DNA of 64,000 nt from Pseudomonas sp. JUb42 (GCF_024807945.1 NZ_JANUFD010000016.1:124001-188000), one strand, 5' to 3'; shown: positions 42,613-52,637, numbered from the stretch's first letter. The notes: generated by a model not told the origin, from the letters alone. A program made the numbers and translations.

Positions 42613-43491
42613 TCAGGGCCTGGCCGCGGGTATGGGGGAAGAGGGCTCTTTCACCGGCGTGGCGTTGGCCAGGCCTTTGCCGTCGCAGTCGCAGTGATAG
42701 CGTTCCAGGGTATCGACATTGAGCAGAGTCATGGCCCCACCCCAGACGCAGCCGGTATCCAGAGCGAACACGCCGGGTTCATCGCAACGACCTTCAAGGG
42801 CTGCCCAATGGCCGAAGATGATCTTCTGCTCGCGAGTCTTGCGTTCCTTGTGGCTGAACCACGGGGCATAGCCGGGCATGGCGGTATCGGCGCCTTCCTT
42901 GCCTTTAAGGTCGAGCTTGCCTTCCGGGGTGCAGAAACGCATGCGGGTGAAGTAGTTGGTGATGACTCGCAAACGGGTTACGCCATGCAGGTCGTTGTCC
43001 CACTTGGCCGGTTCGTTGCCGTACATGCCTTCGAGAAAGGGTTCGTACAGCAGATCGTCATGTAGCACCGTCTCGACTTCGCCTGCCAGCTTGAGCGCTT
43101 TTTTCAGTGTCCATTGCGGTGGGATCCCGGCATGGACCATGGCGATATTGCGCTCTGCGTCGTAATGCATGAGTTTCTGTTGGCGCAGCCAGACCAGCAA
43201 CTGGCCGGCATCCGGTGCTTCAAGAATCTCGCGCAGGGTGTCGTTACGTTTCAGGCGCTCGATCTTGCGCGCCGAGGCGAGCAGGTGCAGGTCATGATTG
43301 CCCAGCACGCAGACCAGGGATTCGCGCATGTTGTAGAGAAAGCGCAGGGTTTCCAGAGACTGCGGTCCCCGGTTGACCAGATCGCCGACCAGCCAGAGTT
43401 GGTCTTTGCCAGGCTCGAAATGGACATGCTCAAGCAGGCATTGCAACGGTTCCAGGCAGCCCTGCAGGTCGCCGACTGCATACACTGCCAT
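42613..43491 (-). CDS. apaH: Diadenosine tetraphosphatase ApaH
   Basis: 292 residues. The metallophosphatase motifs are in order: GDLQGC (7-12), GDLVNRGP (37-44), GNHDLH (65-70) and later VHAGIPP. It splits Ap4A symmetrically into two ADP and also removes Np4 caps from RNA. It starts where apaG ends (a TGATG overlap), so both are translated together. Confidence 0.97.
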   Translation of the reverse strand: MAVYAVGDLQGCLEPLQCLLEHVHFEPGKDQLWLVGDLVNRGPQSLETLRFLYNMRESLVCVLGNHDLHLLASARKIERLKRNDTLREILEAPDAGQLLVWLRQQKLMHYDAERNIAMVHAGIPPQWTLKKALKLAGEVETVLHDDLLYEPFLEGMYGNEPAKWDNDLHGVTRLRVITNYFTRMRFCTPEGKLDLKGKEGADTAMPGYAPWFSHKERKTREQKIIFGHWAALEGRCDEPGVFALDTGCVWGGAMTLLNVDTLERYHCDCDGKGLANATPVKEPSSPIPAARP

Positions 43492-43871
43492 CAGTGCAGC
43501 GATCCCGGTACGGCGAGGCGGAATGGAGCAATCACGGCATCGAAGCGTTTGCCATCGTCGGCGAGCATCTGGTAACTGCCCTGCATATTGCCGACTTTGG
43601 TGGTCATTACCGTGCCGCTGCTATAGGTATGGCTCTTGCCAACGCCGATCAGCGGCTGCTGGCCGACGACGCCTTCACCGCGGACTTCTTCGACCTGGCC
43701 GTCACCGTTGGTGATGACCCAGTGCCGCGACAGTAGCTTGGCGGGCACCTCGCCACTGTTGTGCACAGTGACGGTGTAGGCGAAGGCGAAGCGGTTCTGC
43801 TCGGGCTGCGACTGTTCGGCGAGGAAGCGGGTGACGACGCTGACGTCGACCTGATAACGGGAATCGGACAT
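43491..43871 (-). CDS. apaG: ApaG protein
   Basis: 126 residues from MSDSRYQVDVSVVTRFL at 43871; the open frame runs 51 bases further upstream without family similarity. The FN3-like ApaG fold is seen in RFAFAYTVTVHNSGEVPAKLLSRHW and HTYSSGTVMTT. Function is unclear (named from apaH-linked phenotypes). It lies between ksgA and apaH as in many gammaproteobacteria. Confidence 0.95.
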   Translation of the reverse strand: MSDSRYQVDVSVVTRFLAEQSQPEQNRFAFAYTVTVHNSGEVPAKLLSRHWVITNGDGQVEEVRGEGVVGQQPLIGVGKSHTYSSGTVMTTKVGNMQGSYQMLADDGKRFDAVIAPFRLAVPGSLH

Positions 43872-43979
43872 GCAGAGGGCCTTGGAAACTAATGCGAAAT
43901 GAAGCCGGAGATCCCGGTGCAATCAGTCTAGGACATGTATCGGAGAAAAACATTTACCCGTTACATGTCCCTCTACAGC

Positions 43980-44786
43980 TTAAGCCGGGATCGGTTTTTC
44001 GCTCAGTTTGTCTGCCAGGCGGACAAAGGCAGCGAGGTCCAGTTGTTCGGGGCGCAGGCCTCCGTCGACACCAGCGGCGGTGATTTCATCGGCGCTGAGC
44101 AACAGTTTCAGGGTGTTGCGCAGGGTTTTGCGGCGCTGGTTGAACGCCTCACGCACGACGCGTTCAAGGACGCGATGGTCCTTGGCCGGATGCGGCAGTG
44201 TGGCATGGGGCACCAGGCGCACGATGGCCGAATCGACTTTCGGCGGCGGGTTGAACGCTCCCGGACCGACGTTGAACAGATGTTCCACGCGGCAATGGTA
44301 CTGCACCATGATCGACAGACGACCCCAGTCACCTCCACCGGGACCTGCGGCGAGACGCTCGACCACTTCTTTTTGCAGCATGAAGTGCATGTCGTGGATC
44401 AGCGCGGCGTTGGCCAGCAGGTGGAAAATCAGCGGCGTCGAGATGTTGTACGGCAGGTTGCCGACCACGCGCAGGCTGCCGGGAGCGGCATCCAGGCTGT
44501 TGAAGTCGAACTTGAGCGCGTCACCCTGATGCAGGGAAAAATTGGGCTTGCCGCCGAACTGGTGGTTGAGGATCGGCACCAGGTCTTTGTCCAGTTCGAT
44601 CACGTCCAGACGCGCGCCGCTGTTGAGCAGGCCCGCAGTCAGTGCGCCCTGGCCAGGGCCGATTTCCAGCAGGCGGTCGTCAGGCTTGGCGCGGATGGAA
44701 CGCAGGATCTTGTCGATCACACCGGCGTCATGCAGGAAGTTCTGGCCGAAGCGCTTGCGCGCCTTGTGTTGGTATTGCTCGTTCAT
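43980..44786 (-). CDS. rsmA: 16S rRNA dimethyladenosine transferase KsgA/RsmA
   Basis: 268 residues. The SAM-binding motif LEIGPGQGALT, the acidic residue in VIELDKDL, and the catalytic NLPYNIST box are all in place. It dimethylates A1518 and A1519 in 16S rRNA during 30S maturation. It overlaps pdxA by four bases and is followed by apaG. Confidence 0.98.
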   Translation of the reverse strand: MNEQYQHKARKRFGQNFLHDAGVIDKILRSIRAKPDDRLLEIGPGQGALTAGLLNSGARLDVIELDKDLVPILNHQFGGKPNFSLHQGDALKFDFNSLDAAPGSLRVVGNLPYNISTPLIFHLLANAALIHDMHFMLQKEVVERLAAGPGGGDWGRLSIMVQYHCRVEHLFNVGPGAFNPPPKVDSAIVRLVPHATLPHPAKDHRVLERVVREAFNQRRKTLRNTLKLLLSADEITAAGVDGGLRPEQLDLAAFVRLADKLSEKPIPA

Positions 44787-45772
44787 GAATGGGTCTCGGC
44801 CATCTGGTAGGCGGTTTGCAAGGCGACGTGCAGGCTGCCGGTGTCGATCTTGCCGCTGCCTGCCAGGTCCAGGGCGGTGCCATGGTCGACGGAAGTGCGG
44901 ATGATCGGCAGGCCCAGGGTCACGTTGACCGCGGCGCCAAAGCCTTTGTACTTGAGTACGGGCAGGCCCTGGTCGTGGTACATCGCCAGCACTGCGTCGC
45001 AGTGCTCCAGATATTTGGGGGTAAAGAGAGTGTCTGCAGGCAGCGGGCCACGCAGGTCCATGCCCTCGCTGCGCAGGCGCTCCAGGGCAGGTTCGATAAT
45101 GTCGATTTCTTCGCGGCCCAGGTGTCCGCCTTCACCGGCATGGGGGTTGAGCCCACAGACCAGGATGCGCGGCCGGGAGATGCCGAACTTGTTGACCAGA
45201 TCGGCATGAAGGATGCGCGTGACCCGCTCCAGCACCTGTGGGGTGATGGCATCGGCGACGTCGCGCAGGGGCAGGTGAGTGGTCACCAGGGCGACGCGCA
45301 GGTCGCCGGTGGCGAGCATCATCACCACTTGTTCGGTCTGGGTCAGTTCGGCGAGAAATTCGGTATGGCCGGAGAAAGCAATGCCGCCATCGTTGATCAC
45401 GCCTTTGTGTACCGGGGCGGTGATCATGCCGGTGAATGCGCCGTCGATGCAGCCTTGGCCCGCGCGGGTCAGGGTCTCCAGGACGAATGCGCCATTGGCC
45501 TTGTCCAGTTGCCCGGCTACCACCGGGGCGCGCAGCGGTGTATCCCAGACATACAGGCTGCCAGCCGGGGCTGGCTGCTCGGGCCAGGCGTCAGGGCTGA
45601 CGCTCAGCAGATTGACGACCACACCCAGTTGCGTGGCCCGCTCGGCGAGCAGGTCATGACTGGTAATGGCAATCAGGGGATACGGTTGCGGCTCGGCGGC
45701 GATCAGCAGGCAAAGGTCGGGACCTATGCCTGCGGGCTCACCGGGTGTCAGGGCGAAGCGTTTTTGTTTCAC
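44783..45772 (-). CDS. pdxA: 4-hydroxythreonine-4-phosphate dehydrogenase PdxA
   Basis: 329 residues. Typical stretches are LTPGEPAGIGPDL, then SGHTEFLAELT with the metal-binding His, NPHAGEGGHLGREE and AMYHDQGLPVLKYKGFG. It oxidises 4-phosphohydroxy-L-threonine in the de novo vitamin B6 pathway. It overlaps both surA and ksgA by four bases, so the lptD-surA-pdxA-ksgA-apaG-apaH series probably forms one transcript. Confidence 0.98.
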   Translation of the reverse strand: MKQKRFALTPGEPAGIGPDLCLLIAAEPQPYPLIAITSHDLLAERATQLGVVVNLLSVSPDAWPEQPAPAGSLYVWDTPLRAPVVAGQLDKANGAFVLETLTRAGQGCIDGAFTGMITAPVHKGVINDGGIAFSGHTEFLAELTQTEQVVMMLATGDLRVALVTTHLPLRDVADAITPQVLERVTRILHADLVNKFGISRPRILVCGLNPHAGEGGHLGREEIDIIEPALERLRSEGMDLRGPLPADTLFTPKYLEHCDAVLAMYHDQGLPVLKYKGFGAAVNVTLGLPIIRTSVDHGTALDLAGSGKIDTGSLHVALQTAYQMAETHS

Positions 45773-47097
45773 TGTGGGGCCTTGTCAGCGCCAGGCAGTT
45801 TGATTTCCACGTAGGCTTCGTCGCGAATCTGACGCAGCCAGCTTTCCAGCTCTTCGTCATATTTGCGGGTGCGCAGTACGTTCATCGCTTGTTGGTCGCG
45901 AGCCTGGTTGGTGGCGTCGGTGGAGCGACGGCCCAGGACTTCCAGAACGTGCCAGCCATATTGGGTCTGGAACGGCTTGGACAGCTGACCTTGTGGCGTC
46001 GAGTTCATCACTTCGCGGAACTCGGGAACCAGGTTGGTCGGATCGACCCAGTTCATGTCGCCGCCGTTAAGCGCCGAACCCGGATCTTCCGAGAAGCTCT
46101 TCGCCAGTTCGCCGAAGTCTTCGCCGCCTTCAATGCGGTCGTAGATCTTCTGCGCCAGGCGCTTGGTTTCTTCTTCGCTGCGGATTTCGCTTGGCTTGAT
46201 CAGAATGTGGCGCACATGCACTTCATCGCGCATTTGGGCCTGGCCCGCGCCGCCGCGTTTTTCCAGCAGTTTGATGATGATGAAACCGGCCGGCGTACGT
46301 GCTGGCGGAGTTACGTCACCAATCGGCATGGAACCGAGCATGTCACCGAACGGAGGTGGCAACTGGGCGGATTTGCGCCAGCCAATATCACCGCCATCCA
46401 GAGCGTTTTCGCTGGACGAGTTGGCAACGGCCATCTGACCGAAGTCAGCGCCGGCCTTGAGCTTGTCGTAGATGCCCTTGGCCTTGGCGGCGGCAGCCTG
46501 GATTGTCGCCGCGTTGGCGCTTTCCGGGGTGCCGATCATGATCGTGGCCAGGTGGAATTCCTGCGACAGCTGAGCCTTGCCCTGGTCGGAGGCGAGGAAG
46601 TTCTTCACTTCCTGATCCGAGACCTGGATACGGTCGGCTACCCGGCGCTGACGTACGCGGCTGATGATCATTTCCCGACGGACCTGATCACGGGCGTCGT
46701 TGAACGAGCCGCCGTCCTGAGCGATGGCCTTGCGGAACTGCTCCACTGTCATGTTGTTGCGCTGAGCAATGGTGGCGATGGCCGCGTTCAGTTCTTCGTC
46801 GCTGATGCGAATGCCGGAACGTTCACCGACCTGCAACTGCAGGTTTTCCAGAATCAGGCGATCGAGCACCTGGGGTTCCAGAACGCCCGGAGGTGGCATG
46901 GCGCCGCCTCGTTTGGCGAGGTTCTGTTTGACTTCGCGGGTACGCTGGTCGAGCTGGCTTTTCATGATCACGTCGTTATCGACGATGGCCACGACGCTGT
47001 CGAGCGGCTGTACCGCAGCGTGAACTGCGGAACCCAGGAGTAGCGCGCCCAGCAACAGCGGGCGCAGAGAATCAGAAAGCTTGGTCTTCACGTTCAC
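45769..47097 (-). CDS. surA: Periplasmic chaperone and peptidyl-prolyl isomerase SurA
   Basis: 442 residues from a GTG start at 47097, inside the end of lptD, with AAGG five bases upstream; a second GTG two codons later is possible. A signal peptide (LRPLLLGALLLGSAVHA) leads into the SurA N-terminal domain, then two parvulin domains (first around residues 180-275, second around 290-390, with QMRDEVHVRHILIKPSEIR). SurA escorts outer-membrane proteins, including LptD, which explains the linkage. Confidence 0.97.
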   Translation of the reverse strand: MNVKTKLSDSLRPLLLGALLLGSAVHAAVQPLDSVVAIVDNDVIMKSQLDQRTREVKQNLAKRGGAMPPPGVLEPQVLDRLILENLQLQVGERSGIRISDEELNAAIATIAQRNNMTVEQFRKAIAQDGGSFNDARDQVRREMIISRVRQRRVADRIQVSDQEVKNFLASDQGKAQLSQEFHLATIMIGTPESANAATIQAAAAKAKGIYDKLKAGADFGQMAVANSSSENALDGGDIGWRKSAQLPPPFGDMLGSMPIGDVTPPARTPAGFIIIKLLEKRGGAGQAQMRDEVHVRHILIKPSEIRSEEETKRLAQKIYDRIEGGEDFGELAKSFSEDPGSALNGGDMNWVDPTNLVPEFREVMNSTPQGQLSKPFQTQYGWHVLEVLGRRSTDATNQARDQQAMNVLRTRKYDEELESWLRQIRDEAYVEIKLPGADKAPQ

Positions 47098-49843
47098 GAT
47101 AACCTTGGATGCCTTTGTCGAGGAAGCTCTCTACTTTGGCGCCGGTAACGCCACCAAGTCCCTTCAACACAATTTGGAGGAATATGCCGCGGTCGCCTTT
47201 TTCGTTCTGAGGGGCGTCCTGGCTGAATTCGTCATAGTCGACCCAGTAACGGCTGATCAGACGCATTTTCCAGCAGCAGTTGTCGTATTCGAAGCCACCG
47301 AAGGCTTCCAGAGTACGGTTGCGGTTGTAGTCGTATTCCCAGCGGCTGATAGCGCTCCACTGCGGCACGATTGGCCAGATGACCGAGAAGTCGTGCTGCT
47401 GGATTTTGTAGTAATCCTTGACGTAGTTCGCGGTGCCTGGGGTGCCGTAGTCGCCGCCGCCCACGGTCCACTTGCCGGTGGTCTGGTCGTAACGGACCAG
47501 GTCATTGCGGTAGCGGTAGCCGAAGTTGACGATCTTGCCCGGGTTGCTTTCAGGCTGGTAATGGAACATCGCGCTGCCGGAACGGGTGCTGCGGCTGTCC
47601 GGATCCCAGTTGAAGTCCGAGCTGACACGCCAGTCGCGGTCGAAGCGATATTCGTATTCCAGAGCGTAAGGCGAAACGTCGGATTGCGCGTCTTTGCGGT
47701 CCTTGAACTCTACGCCCGGCAATTGCACCTTGCGATCCTTGAAGTACAACGCCTGACCGACGCTGAAGCGCTGACGTTCGAAGCCGTTGTCTTCGATCCA
47801 GCGGTTGGTCACGCCCAGGGACAGTTTGTTTTCGTCGCCGATACGGTCGGAGCCGACGAAGCGGTTGTCACGGAATAGCGAGGCATAGTTGAACGTGGTT
47901 TCGGCGGTATCGAAGACCGGGATGTCCGTCTGATCGACCTCAGGAACATAGAGGTAGTAAGCGCGGGGTTCCAGGGTCTGGCGATAGTTGGTGCCGAACC
48001 AGTTGGTGTTGCGGTCGAAGTACAGGCCGCTGTCGACGCTGGCGATAGGCACGCTGCGGCTCTGGCTGCGGTTGTATTTCTCGTCGGTTTGCAGGGTGGT
48101 CTTGCCTTCGCCGTCGAGATCCAGATCGTACTGGGTGTAGGCGTACTTGAGCGTCGGCTTCAGGTAGCCAAAGGTCCAGTCAAGTGGCAGGCTCATCGAC
48201 GGTTGCAGGTTCAGGCGGGTACCGTTGGCGCGGGCCAGACCCTGTACGTTTCGGTCCAGACGAGGTGCCGAGAAGCCATCTTCGTTGACGTAGTCACCGT
48301 CTTTCAAATCGCGGTCGAAGCGCACCAGCTCGGCCTGCCAGTTCAGCTTCAGGCCTTCAGGCTCCCACGGCAATGCGCCGCTGAGGCTGATTTGCGGCAA
48401 GCGGTTGTAAGGCGTGATGTTGGCCACGGTCGCCAGCTTGTAGGCCTGGGCGTTGATCTGTGCCCAGACGTTGTCGCCGCGATAGGTCAACGAACCCTGC
48501 TGATTGACGTAGTCGGTTTTCGACACGCCGATCTGGTCGGTCTGCAGGTCCTGGAAGTAGTACGGATCGCTGATGTCGGTGTAGTCGACGTGTGTCAGCC
48601 AGCGCGAGTCGAGACCGCCCGTGTGCTGCCAGTTGATCATCCAGCGGGTCTTGTCGTAGTCCGTCTGCAGCTTGCGGTCGTCGTCTTTGTCGTTCAGGTA
48701 CGCGCCGCCGAACTGGCCTTCGCTGGTCTTGGTCAGGTAGCGGAATTCGCCTTCGAGCAATTCGCCACGCTTGGCCATGAAGCGAGGGTACAACGTGGCA
48801 TCGTAGTTCGGCGCCAGGTTGAAGTAGTACGGGGTGACCAGCATCAGGCCGGTCTTGCTGCCGGTGCCGATGGTCGGCGGCAGGAAGCCCGATTGACGAC
48901 GGTCGTCGATCGGGAAGTAGAAGTACGGCGTGTACAGGACCGGGATGTCCTTGACGCGCAGGGTCACGTTGGTCGCGGTACCGAAGCCGGTGGCCGGGTT
49001 CAGGGTGATGTTATTACCCTTGAGCGTCCAGGCGTTGCTGTTCGGTTCGCACGTGGTGTACGTGCCGTCCTTGAGCCGGATGATCGCGTTCTCGGCACGC
49101 TTGGCGTACAGGGCGTTACCGCGCACGTTGGATTTGTGCAGCACATATTCGGCGTTATCGACCTTGGCTTCACCGGTGTCGAGCTGGATCTCGGCGTGGT
49201 CGCCGACGATCAGAGCACCGTTGTCGCGCAGACGGACATCGCCGTTGAGCTCGCCACGGTTTTCGGCCTGGTGCAGGCTGGCTTCTTCAGCCTGGATCTG
49301 CATGCTGCCCTGGCGCATGACAACGTCACCGGCCAGGGTCGCAGTCTGGGATTCCTGCTCGTAACGCGAAGCCTTGGCGCCGAGGAAGGTCGGCGACTCG
49401 CCTTTGGGCGTCGAGTCGTTCATGCCCGGACGGATCGGCTCGATGTAGGCACCGGAGCAATAAGGCGCGGTCTCGGCCAATTGCGCAGCGGTGAGCTTCT
49501 CGCGTGGGACCCAGTCCAGGTGGCTGTAGTCGGCGCTGCGCGAACGCAGGCCCTTGCCCTTGGCTTCGGTGACCAGTTTGGTCGTGGCCACCGTCTCACC
49601 GCCAACGCCGGTCTCCGTCACGGTTCCATTGGAACTGACGGCGGTCGCGCTGTGCACGGGACGTGGGGGCAGCACAGCCGTGGGGCTTTTCGGGGCGCAA
49701 TTCCACGCTCCCGAAGCAGAGACCGAACAGTCATACTGTTCGGCGGCAACCACGAATGGTGCAGCCAGGGGTTGCATTACCAGCAGACTGCCGGTCACTA
49801 GCAACGGAAATTTTTTACGAAACGCGGGGGATTTCAATGCCAT
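47072..49843 (-). CDS. lptD: LPS-assembly outer membrane protein LptD
   Basis: 923 residues from MALKSPAFRKKFPLLVTG at 49843; the open frame extends 90 bases upstream without conserved sequence. A signal peptide ends near VVAAE, followed by a Cys (QYDCSVSASGAW) likely used in the LptD disulfides. Then comes the OstA beta-jellyroll (about 170-300, ATLAGDVVMRQGSMQIQAEEA) and the large C-terminal barrel with many aromatic strands. A late CC pair (EYDNCCWKMRLISRYW) is conserved. With LptE it inserts LPS into the outer leaflet. Divergent from amgK. Confidence 0.97.
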   Translation of the reverse strand: MALKSPAFRKKFPLLVTGSLLVMQPLAAPFVVAAEQYDCSVSASGAWNCAPKSPTAVLPPRPVHSATAVSSNGTVTETGVGGETVATTKLVTEAKGKGLRSRSADYSHLDWVPREKLTAAQLAETAPYCSGAYIEPIRPGMNDSTPKGESPTFLGAKASRYEQESQTATLAGDVVMRQGSMQIQAEEASLHQAENRGELNGDVRLRDNGALIVGDHAEIQLDTGEAKVDNAEYVLHKSNVRGNALYAKRAENAIIRLKDGTYTTCEPNSNAWTLKGNNITLNPATGFGTATNVTLRVKDIPVLYTPYFYFPIDDRRQSGFLPPTIGTGSKTGLMLVTPYYFNLAPNYDATLYPRFMAKRGELLEGEFRYLTKTSEGQFGGAYLNDKDDDRKLQTDYDKTRWMINWQHTGGLDSRWLTHVDYTDISDPYYFQDLQTDQIGVSKTDYVNQQGSLTYRGDNVWAQINAQAYKLATVANITPYNRLPQISLSGALPWEPEGLKLNWQAELVRFDRDLKDGDYVNEDGFSAPRLDRNVQGLARANGTRLNLQPSMSLPLDWTFGYLKPTLKYAYTQYDLDLDGEGKTTLQTDEKYNRSQSRSVPIASVDSGLYFDRNTNWFGTNYRQTLEPRAYYLYVPEVDQTDIPVFDTAETTFNYASLFRDNRFVGSDRIGDENKLSLGVTNRWIEDNGFERQRFSVGQALYFKDRKVQLPGVEFKDRKDAQSDVSPYALEYEYRFDRDWRVSSDFNWDPDSRSTRSGSAMFHYQPESNPGKIVNFGYRYRNDLVRYDQTTGKWTVGGGDYGTPGTANYVKDYYKIQQHDFSVIWPIVPQWSAISRWEYDYNRNRTLEAFGGFEYDNCCWKMRLISRYWVDYDEFSQDAPQNEKGDRGIFLQIVLKGLGGVTGAKVESFLDKGIQGYREREDQAF

Positions 49844-49971
49844 CTTATTAGTCCGGGCTTCCTGCGTGCCATCTGCCCGCGGGGGGGCCGCACGCCTTTC
49901 GATGGGCTGAAAAAGGCCCCGATAATAAAGCATGACCCGCTTGACGGCTAGCGCCGTCGGAGACCCTTGTA

Positions 49972-50982
49972 ATGCCTGATCAAGATGTACGCCTGCAACA
50001 CCTCAAAGTTTGGCTCGATGAGCAATTGCAAGCACTTTTTTTAGCCGAGGGTTGGGGCGCGATACCCCCGGCCACGTTGACTGCCGCCAGTAGTGATGCG
50101 AGTTTCCGTCGGTATTTCCGCTGGCAGGGCGAAGGCCGCACTTTTATTGTCATGGATGCCCCGCCACCCCAGGAAAACTGCAAACCCTTCGTTGATATCG
50201 CACATTTATTAAGTCGCTCGGGCATTAATGTTCCGAAAATTTATGCCGAAGACCTGACGCGAGGGTTTTTGTTGCTCAGCGATCTGGGGGCAAAAACCTA
50301 CCTGGATGTGATCGATGCCGACAGCGCCGATGGCCTGTTTGCCGATGCCATTGAAGCGTTGCTGGCTTTTCAGCAGTTGCCGATGGATGCACCGCTGCCC
50401 AGCTACGACGTAGCCTTGCTGCGGCGCGAGCTGGAGCTGTTTCCCGAGTGGTATGTGCGTCGTCATCTGGGCGTCGAACTGGATCCGGCGCAGTTGGCGC
50501 TCTGGCAGCGGGCCAGTGATTTGCTGATCGACAGCGCCCTGGCGCAACCCAAGGTGCTGGTGCACCGCGACTATATGCCGCGCAACCTGATGGTCAGCGC
50601 GCCTAATCCCGGCGTGCTGGATTTTCAGGATGCGGTGTACGGCCCGGTGACCTATGACGTGACGTGCCTGTTCAAGGATGCCTTCCTCAGTTGGCCCGAA
50701 GAGCGCGTCCAGGGCTGGCTGGGAGAGTATTGGGGCAAGGCCCGGGCGTTGGGCATTCCGGTTCAGGACAGCATTGAAGCGTTCATGCGCGACAGCGACC
50801 TGATGGGTGTGCAGCGCCATTTGAAAGTGATCGGGATTTTTGCGCGTATCTGCCATCGTGACGGCAAGCCGCGCTACTTGAGCGACGTACCGCGTTTCTT
50901 TGCCTATATAGACGCGGTATTGGCGCGGCGGCCTGAGCTGGACGATTTGCGGCAGTTGTTGAGCGGCCTGCCACAAGCCTGA
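49972..50982 (+). CDS. amgK: N-acetylmuramate/N-acetylglucosamine kinase AmgK
   Basis: 336 residues of the aminoglycoside phosphotransferase fold. The catalytic loop HRDYMPRNLM and the metal-binding DFQDAVYGP are visible. AmgK phosphorylates the anomeric position of MurNAc and GlcNAc in the peptidoglycan recycling shortcut found in Pseudomonas. It is followed by murU, the next enzyme, which supports the assignment over a generic phosphotransferase. Confidence 0.93.
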   Translation: MPDQDVRLQHLKVWLDEQLQALFLAEGWGAIPPATLTAASSDASFRRYFRWQGEGRTFIVMDAPPPQENCKPFVDIAHLLSRSGINVPKIYAEDLTRGFLLLSDLGAKTYLDVIDADSADGLFADAIEALLAFQQLPMDAPLPSYDVALLRRELELFPEWYVRRHLGVELDPAQLALWQRASDLLIDSALAQPKVLVHRDYMPRNLMVSAPNPGVLDFQDAVYGPVTYDVTCLFKDAFLSWPEERVQGWLGEYWGKARALGIPVQDSIEAFMRDSDLMGVQRHLKVIGIFARICHRDGKPRYLSDVPRFFAYIDAVLARRPELDDLRQLLSGLPQA

Positions 50983-51065
50983 GACGCGCGGGTTGTCACA
51001 CCTCGTACAGGGCTGTATGAAGGTGATCATTCTAATAAAGGGTCGATTGTTTTGAAGAGGGATGC

Positions 51066-51737
51066 ATGAAAGCGATGATTCTCGCTGCCGGTAAGGGTGA
51101 GCGCATGCGCCCCTTGACCTTGCACACGCCCAAACCGTTGGTGCGTGCGGGCGGTGTACCGCTGATCGAATACCATCTGCTGGCGCTGCGTGCGGCGGGC
51201 TTCGCCGACGTAGTGATCAATCACGCCTGGCTGGGGCAGCAGGTCGAGGATCACCTGGGCGATGGGCAGCGCTTCGGCCTGCATATTCGTTATTCCCCCG
51301 AAGGCGAGCCGCTGGAAACCGGTGGCGGGATTTTCCGCGCCCTGCCATTGCTCGGCGATGAGCCTTTTGCCGTGATCAATGGCGATATCTGGACCGATTA
51401 CGCCATGACCGCCCTGCGTCGCCCTCTCGAAGGCCTGGCGCATCTGGTGTTGATCGATAACCCTGTGCACCATCCGGACGGCGACTTTGCCCTGCTCGAC
51501 GGGCATGTCCGCGACGATCTTCCCGATGCGCCGAAGCTGACCTACAGCGGTATCGCGATTCTGCACCCGCGCCTGTTCGCCGGGTGCCAGGACGGCGCCT
51601 TCAAGCTGGCGCCGCTGTTGCGTGCGGCCATGGCCGAGGGCCGGGTCACTGGCGAGCACTTCCGTGGCCGCTGGGTCGATGTCGGCACCCACGAGCGTCT
51701 GGCTGAAGTCGAGCAACTGCTAGCGGTGACTCACTAG
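51066..51737 (+). CDS. murU: N-acetylmuramate-1-phosphate uridylyltransferase MurU
   Basis: 223 residues. The nucleotidyltransferase signature MKAMILAAGKGERMRPLT, ETGGGIFRALPLLG and VINGDIWTDY (metal-binding Asp) are clear. It makes UDP-MurNAc from MurNAc-1-phosphate, bypassing fosfomycin-sensitive MurA. Shared direction and order with amgK match P. aeruginosa PA0596-PA0597. Its stop is adjacent to the ATG of the next gene. Confidence 0.95.
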   Translation: MKAMILAAGKGERMRPLTLHTPKPLVRAGGVPLIEYHLLALRAAGFADVVINHAWLGQQVEDHLGDGQRFGLHIRYSPEGEPLETGGGIFRALPLLGDEPFAVINGDIWTDYAMTALRRPLEGLAHLVLIDNPVHHPDGDFALLDGHVRDDLPDAPKLTYSGIAILHPRLFAGCQDGAFKLAPLLRAAMAEGRVTGEHFRGRWVDVGTHERLAEVEQLLAVTH

Positions 51738-52505
51738 ATGCTGTGGCCAACCACGTTGATCGGCGCAGGAACCGGTTTTGTCATTGCCAGTATCCCCGGT
51801 GCCCTGCTCGGTGCCTTGTTGGGGCAGGCGCTGGATCGTCGCCTTGAACTGCACAGCTGGGCGCATCTGCGCGCACGTTTGGGCGGCCGCCCGGTGCCGC
51901 GGGACGATGAACTGGTGTTCATTCTGCTCGGGCGCCTGGCCAAGAGTAATGGCCGGGTGCGCGACAGCCATATCTTGCTTGCACGCGTGGAAATGCGTCG
52001 CCTGGACCTGAGCGAACCGGCTCAGCGCCGGGCCATTGCTGCGTTCAATCGCGGCAAGGACGGGCGCGACAAACTGCGCGGCTATCTGCGGCGTCTCAAT
52101 ACCCAGCCCCATGCTGCCGAGGGCCTGTTGCGCGCCTGTTGGCGCATGGCCTGGGCCGAGGGGCGACCGACGCGTGTCGAGCGTGACCTGATCATTCTGT
52201 GGGGCAAATGGCTTGGCTGGACGGCGGCGAAAGTCGAAGCGTTGTCTTCCGATTCCGACCCGCAAAAGCGTGCGCTACCGACCCGCGCCGAGGAGTATCA
52301 GCACGCTCTGATTCTGCTCGGCGTGACGACGGAGACTGAGCCGGCGCAGATCAAGCACGCCTATCGCCGCCTGCTCAGCCGCTACCATCCCGACAAGGTC
52401 GCCGGGGCCGGTGCCAATGAATTGCAGGTGCGCGACGCGACGGAAATCACCAGTGAACTGCATCACGCCTACAAGCTGGTGAAGGAGCGGCGCGGGTTTC
52501 GTTGA
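51738..52505 (+). CDS. djlA: DjlA-like membrane-anchored DnaJ co-chaperone
   Basis: 255 residues. An N-terminal membrane segment with glycines (GAGTGFVIASIPGALLGALLG) precedes a TerB-like middle domain (about 60-165). A C-terminal J domain (about 185-255) carries the HPD motif in SRYHPDKVAG. J domains stimulate DnaK. The start ATG follows directly after the murU stop. A typical DjlA has the same three parts. Confidence 0.9.
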   Translation: MLWPTTLIGAGTGFVIASIPGALLGALLGQALDRRLELHSWAHLRARLGGRPVPRDDELVFILLGRLAKSNGRVRDSHILLARVEMRRLDLSEPAQRRAIAAFNRGKDGRDKLRGYLRRLNTQPHAAEGLLRACWRMAWAEGRPTRVERDLIILWGKWLGWTAAKVEALSSDSDPQKRALPTRAEEYQHALILLGVTTETEPAQIKHAYRRLLSRYHPDKVAGAGANELQVRDATEITSELHHAYKLVKERRGFR

Positions 52506-52532
52506 GAACGAGGTCTGGCCCGGTTGCTGTTC

Positions 52533-52608
52533 GTGGGAGCCGCCTTGGTAGCGCTCGCAATAGCGTCGGGGACTGTCCCGACGTCATCGCCAGCAAGCCG
52601 GCCCCCAC
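52533..52608. repeat. Intergenic inverted repeat between djlA and the DUF3530 gene
   Basis: Outer arms GTGGGAGCCG (52533) and CCGGCCCCCAC (52598), inner hairpin CGTCGGG-N6-CCCGACG (52564-52583). It stands between convergent genes and may also stop transcription from both sides. Confidence 0.6.
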
Positions 52609-52637
52609 ATAACCTCATTCCAAATCGCCGATTCGGG

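Noticed and set aside
48089..49801. Long rightward frame opposite lptD
   Set aside because: Antisense artefact of G/C-rich third positions; lptD on the other strand is unmistakable.
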